Shown: positions 52,376 to 56,161 of the stretch, piece by piece
How the letters are laid out: each line of letters opens with the position of its first letter
How positions within the stretch are numbered: position 1 is the first letter of the stretch
Origin: Roseburia sp.
Lineage (GTDB): Bacteria; Bacillota; Clostridia; Lachnospirales; Lachnospiraceae
Assembly: GCA_023664725.1 (NCBI GenBank)
Contig: JAMPFA010000006.1
Coordinates: 1 to 56,161, forward strand
Length of the DNA: 56,161 nucleotides
Direction of reading: 5' to 3'
Position numbers and translations under genes: made by a program
Notes under the pieces: model-generated
The model's database searches: none
What the model saw: the letters and a program-made list of their open reading frames with translations, nothing else
Told to the model about the DNA's origin: nothing

Positions 52376-52990
52376 ATGAAGCGCATTCCAAAACATATCG
52401 GTATCATCCCAGACGGCAATAGACGCTGGGCGAAAGGGAGCGGATTGAATAAAGAAGATGGCTATGCATATGGGTTAGAACCGGGGGTGAAACTGCTTCG
52501 GGCAGCACAAAAATATGGAATACAGGAATTGACCTACTATGGATTTACAGTAGATAACTGCAAGCGTCCAAAAGAGCAGGTCACTGCCTTTTCAAAGGCC
52601 TGCGTCCAGGCGGTAGAAATGATCAAGGGAGAAAACGCTAAGCTGTATGTAATTGGCAATACAGACTCTCCCTGTTTTCCCGCTGAACTGCTTCCCTACA
52701 CAGACCGCAGCCGTGAGGCCTCCTGTGGCAAAGAAACCTTAAGGGTGAATTTTCTGGTAAATTACGGATGGGAATGGGATATAAAAAACGGCTGGGCAAG
52801 CAAAAAAATACCGAGGATTGACCTGGTGATCCGCTGGGGCGGGATGTGCCGTCTGTCTGGTTTCCTGCCGATTCAGACTGTTTATTCTGATATTTATATT
52901 GTAAAGGAGTTATGGCCGGACTTTCAGGAAGAACAATTCACGGATGCATTAGAGTGGTATCAGAAGCAGGATGTCACGTTAGGGGGATAG
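52376..52990 (+). CDS. Short cis-prenyltransferase (UppS-like) protein
   Basis: 204 residues, about 40-50 shorter than UppS. The N-terminus HIGIIPDGNRRWAK (catalytic Asp13) and the C-terminal RWGGMCRLSGFLPIQTVYSDIY are family motifs, the latter a variant of RTGGExRLSNFLxWQ. Missing length falls in the middle. It probably makes a short cis-prenyl diphosphate or is a specialised homologue; the housekeeping uppS is not in the window. It has AGGAGG before the ATG and lies behind the ABC genes. Confidence 0.85.
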   Translation: MKRIPKHIGIIPDGNRRWAKGSGLNKEDGYAYGLEPGVKLLRAAQKYGIQELTYYGFTVDNCKRPKEQVTAFSKACVQAVEMIKGENAKLYVIGNTDSPCFPAELLPYTDRSREASCGKETLRVNFLVNYGWEWDIKNGWASKKIPRIDLVIRWGGMCRLSGFLPIQTVYSDIYIVKELWPDFQEEQFTDALEWYQKQDVTLGG

Positions 52991-53016
52991 AAAAACTGTA
53001 TATGCTTTATTTGTGG

Positions 53017-53062
53017 AGGCGTACTGCGTTTCATGCAAGTGAGAGATTGCAGTGCGCCTTTA
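53017..53062 (+). terminator. Terminator-like hairpin after the prenyltransferase gene
   Basis: AGGCGTACTGC (53017-53027) and GCAGTGCGCCT (53049-53059), 11 pairs with one G-U, a 21-base loop and a short T-run TTT. A moderate terminator. Confidence 0.6.
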
Positions 53063-53063
53063 A

Positions 53064-53081
53064 AATGAATAATTAGTCATT
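53064..53081 (+). promoter_or_regulatory. Palindrome A (candidate operator) over the -35
   Basis: AATGA (53064-53068) and TCATT (53077-53081) around TAATTA, with one mismatched pair. Overlaps TTGACA at 53080. Shares AAAATGAAT with palindrome B. Confidence 0.5.
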
Positions 53082-53108
53082 GACAAAATGCCAGCATGTT
53101 CTTAAAAT
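53080..53108 (+). promoter_or_regulatory. Promoter of the alpha/beta hydrolase-TetR unit
   Basis: TTGACA (53080-53085), 17 bases, TAAAAT (53103-53108). A near-consensus promoter 37 bases before the start codon. Confidence 0.85.
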
Positions 53109-53127
53109 GAATATAGATTCATTTTAA
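53102..53127 (+). promoter_or_regulatory. Palindrome B (candidate operator) over -10 and start site
   Basis: TTAAAATGAAT (53102-53112), ATAG, ATTCATTTTAA (53117-53127): a perfect 11-bp arm inverted repeat. It would block both the -10 and the start when bound. The TetR encoded at 54118 is the likely ligand. Confidence 0.75.
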
Positions 53128-53144
53128 AGGAGCTTAATATAAAT

Positions 53145-54125
53145 ATGAAAAGAAGACAGATAGCAGGAACAAATGAAATCTCTGAAATACATATATTTAC
53201 ATTGGGTGGTATTTCACAAAAGGTACTGATAGAAGGAAAGAGCGCAGATCTTCCAATTGTCATCAATCTTCATGGGGGGCCAGGTACACCGATTCCCTTT
53301 TCTGTTGGGTGCAGAGGTTTATTCCCGGTGTTTACGGACAATTTTATTATGGTTTACTGGGATCAGCTTGGCTGCGGCATCAACGATTACAAATTGGAGG
53401 ACAAATTTACCGTGGATTCCTTTGTAGACATGACAACGGATTTAATCGCAGAGGTCAGAAAAATGTTTCCCGCCAATCAGATGATCCTTTTGGGCATGTC
53501 CTGGGGAAGCGTGCTTGCATTAAAGAGCTTGAAAAAGGCAAAAGCGGATGTTGATTCAGTGGTAATCTGGGGACAGGTTTGTAAAAAGCTGTTTCTAAAT
53601 GAAGAGGTGTATGGGGCTTTGGAACAGGCCGGATTGTCAGCGAAAAAAAACCAAAGGATTCGGGCAATCACCCCGGAAAATTTTACGGATAAGGATATGC
53701 GGTTCCTTGCAAAAAATGTTCGGAGATATACAGACGGCTATTTCAATAAAAAAGGGGAGCAGACGCCTATGGGGCCAATTATCAAAGGTTTGCTCAAAAG
53801 CCCTGATTATAGTTTTAATGATTTTCGGGCAATTGTCATAAATGGGACGGCCAGCAGTACAAGACTTTGGCCCCAGCTGTTAAAAATGGATCTGACAGAG
53901 GAGTTATTGGAAGTTGACGTGCCCTATTTTATCCTGCAGGGGGATGCGGATATTGTCACATCCACAGCAGATATAAGGAGAGAAATAGAATTGTCGCATA
54001 ATCCGAATCTGCACTTTAAAGTGATTGAAAATTCCGGGCACATACCTGGCAAAGTCGGAATGGAAGCGGTATTAGAGACTTTGCTCAATGTAAAAAAAGC
54101 CAGGGGAGAGCGGCATTATGCCTAA
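53145..54125 (+). CDS. Alpha/beta hydrolase (proline-iminopeptidase-like)
   Basis: 326 residues. Oxyanion motif LHGGPGTP, nucleophile elbow GMSWGS, acid in LQGDADIV and base in NSGHIPG, in the right order. Family S33 includes prolyl aminopeptidases, but substrate choice cannot be told. Soluble, no signal. Its end overlaps the TetR gene by 8 bases, so the two are coupled. Confidence 0.88.
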   Translation: MKRRQIAGTNEISEIHIFTLGGISQKVLIEGKSADLPIVINLHGGPGTPIPFSVGCRGLFPVFTDNFIMVYWDQLGCGINDYKLEDKFTVDSFVDMTTDLIAEVRKMFPANQMILLGMSWGSVLALKSLKKAKADVDSVVIWGQVCKKLFLNEEVYGALEQAGLSAKKNQRIRAITPENFTDKDMRFLAKNVRRYTDGYFNKKGEQTPMGPIIKGLLKSPDYSFNDFRAIVINGTASSTRLWPQLLKMDLTEELLEVDVPYFILQGDADIVTSTADIRREIELSHNPNLHFKVIENSGHIPGKVGMEAVLETLLNVKKARGERHYA

Positions 54126-54783
54126 AGTGACAGAAGAGTATATTAGAAATAAAAAGAGAACAATTACCAGTGCCGCATATGAGCTGTGTCTTGAAAAAAC
54201 GGTAAGCACTGTGACGATGCAGGATATCATCAACCGTATCGGTTTAAGCCAGGGGGGAATCTATCGTTTTTATCATGATATTGATGAGATATTTGCGGAT
54301 ATGCTGATTGAAATACGTCAAAAAGTTTCCATCAAAGACAAGGTAGACGAGATATTTTCACAGGCGGATGATATGTCTGCGAAAGAGGTTACTAACTGCA
54401 TTATAGATGTGTTGGCAGATTTTATGACAGAGGAGCTTATGGGGATACAAAAAGTTGATTTTGAGCTGTCTGTGCTGGCTATGAATGCACCTGCCAGAGT
54501 GGAGAAAATACTTGCAGGTATTGCAGGAATAGGACATAAGGAATATCTTATGCTTCGGACATCTGAGATTTTTAAGAAAAAGGCAGAAAGGGGACAGATT
54601 CATTTAAGAGTGGGTGAGAAGGAATTAATGACCTATATTTCATCTGCATATGCTGGGATCCAGCAATGCTGTATTGTGAATAATTGTTATCAGAGAAATG
54701 AAATGTCAGAATTTTATCAGCCAAGGATACAGTTAAATACTTTGGCGAAAACGATTCATTTTCTTTTGGGATTGGAGGACTGA
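54118..54783 (+). CDS. TetR-family regulator
   Basis: 221 residues. Helix-turn-helix TSAAYELCLEKTVSTVTMQDI, NRIGLSQGGIYRFYHDIDEIF in outline, then a long helical ligand-binding part. It likely binds the palindromes at 53064 and 53102 and represses its own operon. The inducer might be a substrate of the hydrolase upstream. Confidence 0.92.
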   Translation: MPKVTEEYIRNKKRTITSAAYELCLEKTVSTVTMQDIINRIGLSQGGIYRFYHDIDEIFADMLIEIRQKVSIKDKVDEIFSQADDMSAKEVTNCIIDVLADFMTEELMGIQKVDFELSVLAMNAPARVEKILAGIAGIGHKEYLMLRTSEIFKKKAERGQIHLRVGEKELMTYISSAYAGIQQCCIVNNCYQRNEMSEFYQPRIQLNTLAKTIHFLLGLED

Positions 54784-54784
54784 T

Positions 54785-55333
54785 ATGTTTATGATTTTCA
54801 ATGGTAAATTTGAATATCTATTTACATTAGCAATATTTCTTTGCTTTATCCTATGGGGATGCAGTCAAGAGGACAGTTTATTTCCAGGCAATGAAATAAA
54901 TACCTATATCAACAGAACCTATATAATTACCAGAGAAGATGAGAGGTATCTTTCCATGCGTATTTATGCAAACGCTTTCACTCGGGGTAATGTCCATCCA
55001 GGTGAGTGGGAGCATGGTATTACAATTGACCTTCAAACAGGGGAAGTGCTTCATTTGGAGGATGTGATCGGAAAAGAGAGGTCGGTTAAGTCTTTGCTGG
55101 AGAGTGGAGTCTTTGAGCAGTTGACCTCATGGGAAGGGCGGCCGGTGGAAACGTGGATTGCTGAACTTAATCTGGAGGAAGAGGAACCATTCAGCGATTT
55201 CGATTCCAAATTTTATTTAACAGAGGATGGGATAGGATTTATTACTGATTCAGGTGGATATTATAACTGTCTGGAAGCAAAATTTGAGGATTTGGGAATG
55301 GAGGACAAAAAAAGATGGATTTTACTACAGTAG
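54785..55333 (+). CDS. Putative lipoprotein (RsiV/DUF3298-like tail)
   Basis: 182 residues. A hydrophobic N-terminus ends in FILWGC, a lipobox with Cys26. The rest (TIDLQTGEVLHLEDVIG, FYLTEDGIGFITDSGGYY) recalls the DUF3298 domain seen in external sensor or anti-sigma proteins, but no such partner is nearby. GGAGG precedes the ATG. The stop overlaps the LUD gene by 19 bases. Confidence 0.72.
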   Translation: MFMIFNGKFEYLFTLAIFLCFILWGCSQEDSLFPGNEINTYINRTYIITREDERYLSMRIYANAFTRGNVHPGEWEHGITIDLQTGEVLHLEDVIGKERSVKSLLESGVFEQLTSWEGRPVETWIAELNLEEEEPFSDFDSKFYLTEDGIGFITDSGGYYNCLEAKFEDLGMEDKKRWILLQ

Positions 55334-55920
55334 AAAAGAATTTAAAAGACAGAGGATTTATGGTATCAATTTTTGAAAATTCTAAGGAGGCCGTTCAATA
55401 TCTGGATAAGCAGATTGACAACCAGACCGTTGGATTCGGTGGTTCCGTGACACTGGAACAGATGGGATTATATGAGACACTTGAAAGCCACAATACTATG
55501 TTTTGGCATTGGCGGGTACCGGAGGGGAAAACAGGAAAAGAAGTCCAGCTGGAAGCCAGTGGCGCAAAGGTATACATATCCTCTGTAAATGGACTGGCTG
55601 AGACAGGGGAGATCATAAATATTGACGGGAACTGTAACCGGGTGGCGTCTATTTTTTACGGTCATGAGAAAGTGTATCTGATTGCAGGGGAGAACAAAAT
55701 AGAAAAAGATTATGAAAGTGCATTATATCGTGCCAGAAATACCGCCTCTCCCCTAAATGCGAAAAGACTTGGAAAAAAAACGCCCTGTGCGGAAAAAGGC
55801 GACAAATGCTATGACTGCAGCAGTCCAGAGAGAATCTGCCGGGGACTTTCTGTTTTGTGGGAAAAACCAATGTCCGGTGAATTTGAAGTGATTTTGATCA
55901 GAGAGAAACTTGGATATTAA
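55315..55920 (+). CDS. LUD-domain protein (LutC/DUF162-like)
   Basis: 201 residues. VGFGGSVTLEQMGLYETL and the C-terminal RNTASPLNAKRLGKKTPC, CYDCSSPERIC motif (Cys158, 165, 168, 175) are typical of small LUD proteins in Clostridia. Four cysteines may bind a metal or Fe-S cluster. The family is linked to lactate or quinone-type oxidation and to unknown roles. LutA and LutB are absent. Confidence 0.88.
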   Translation: MDFTTVEKNLKDRGFMVSIFENSKEAVQYLDKQIDNQTVGFGGSVTLEQMGLYETLESHNTMFWHWRVPEGKTGKEVQLEASGAKVYISSVNGLAETGEIINIDGNCNRVASIFYGHEKVYLIAGENKIEKDYESALYRARNTASPLNAKRLGKKTPCAEKGDKCYDCSSPERICRGLSVLWEKPMSGEFEVILIREKLGY

Positions 55921-56036
55921 AGAATAAATGAAAGTACATAATGGAATATCGCAGACTGGGCAGACGGGAGCAGTGGTATATACAGGGACATATCAGTTCT
56001 ATTTGACAGGATGAATAAGACAGCGGGATTGTTTTA
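55921..56036. other. Gene-free stretch with an aldo/keto-reductase-like start
   Basis: ATG at 55941 opens 22 codons starting MEYRRLGR, like aldo/keto reductases, then diverges and stops at 56006. It may be a gene remnant or chance. No other gene is seen from 55921 to the window end. Confidence 0.3.
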
Positions 56037-56120
56037 GGGATAGTGTAGATATAAAACCAGGAGGATGACCCCGCAGGGAGCCGGCAAATGGTGAGTATTT
56101 GTCGGCTTCGGGACTATCCC
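56037..56120. repeat. Nested hairpin, possible edge of a mobile element
   Basis: Outer arms GGGATAGT (56037-56044) and ACTATCCC (56113-56120) enclose an inner hairpin AGCCGGCAAAT (56079-56089) and ATTTGTCGGCT (56097-56107). AAAGTTTGTGTAAAC follows. The set may be an insertion-sequence terminus or a structured RNA; the transposase would be outside the window. Confidence 0.5.
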
Positions 56121-56161
56121 AAAGTTTGTGTAAACCTCCAAACTGGTGTAAGATAAAATTA

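Overview
This 56 kb window looks like a chromosomal segment of a Gram-positive anaerobe of the class Clostridia, most likely a Lachnospiraceae-type gut bacterium. The reasons are AddAB rather than RecBCD, the order plsX-acpP-rnc-smc-ftsY and ylxM-ffh-rpsP-khpA-rimM-trmD, indolepyruvate:ferredoxin oxidoreductase beside paaK, strong AGGAGG-type ribosome sites, frequent GTG/TTG starts and moderate GC. Every convincing gene is on the + strand, as expected for a leading-strand arm. No tRNA, rRNA, CRISPR array or intact transposase was seen. Identities come from motifs read by eye; no database search was possible.

Layout. 1-4.6 kb: end of addB and all of addA (recombination repair). 4.7-6.4 kb: a small unknown protein and a FAD oxidoreductase. 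6.4-10.1 kb: cell-envelope genes (PPIase-type lipoprotein, LysM-GH18 hydrolase, membrane-anchored polysaccharide-deacetylase-like protein). 10.3-13.0 kb: a tightly coupled cassette of a VanG/VanC-type D-Ala-D-Ser ligase, a hexapeptide acyltransferase and a VanT-like racemase. 13.0-19.7 kb: paaK-iorA-iorB-ACT, an amidohydrolase and a sodium/solute symporter, probably for aryl- or indole-pyruvate oxidation. 19.9-26.7 kb: plsX-acpP-rnc-smc-ftsY. 26.7-31.7 kb: a block (threonine ammonia-lyase, MATE exporter, stand-alone DUF4157 protein, zinc-ribbon membrane protein, TPM-domain protein) lying between ftsY and ylxM-ffh. 31.8-35.4 kb: ylxM-ffh-rpsP-khpA-(terminator-like hairpin)-rimM-trmD.

35.4-39.0 kb: accessory genes (Uma2-family protein, small P-loop protein) in the place where rplS is usual, then an unknown protein and an orphan CysN-type GTPase with what appears to be a dead APS-kinase tail. 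39.0-43.5 kb: a TetR-controlled alpha-galactoside unit whose promoter is framed by two matching 30-bp palindromes. 43.5-46.5 kb: an Rpn-type nuclease-like protein with an internal 12-bp repeat, DUF1294, two unknown membrane proteins and a zinc-ribbon protein. 46.5-52.3 kb: a Bce-like module (response regulator, sensor kinase, ABC ATPase, FtsX-type permease) with a beta-carbonic anhydrase gene between regulator and kinase. 52.4-53.0 kb: a short cis-prenyltransferase-like protein. 53.0-55.9 kb: a second TetR unit with its own pair of palindromes (alpha/beta hydrolase, TetR, lipoprotein, LUD protein). 55.9 kb to the end: gene-free DNA with a nested hairpin that may be the edge of a mobile element.

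The most interesting candidates are the D-Ala-D-Ser-like cassette without visible van regulators or VanXY, the CysN-type GTPase lacking CysD and carrying a degenerate CysC-like domain, the stand-alone DUF4157 protein, the carbonic anhydrase inside a two-component/ABC module, and two independent TetR promoters with paired palindromes about four helical turns apart.
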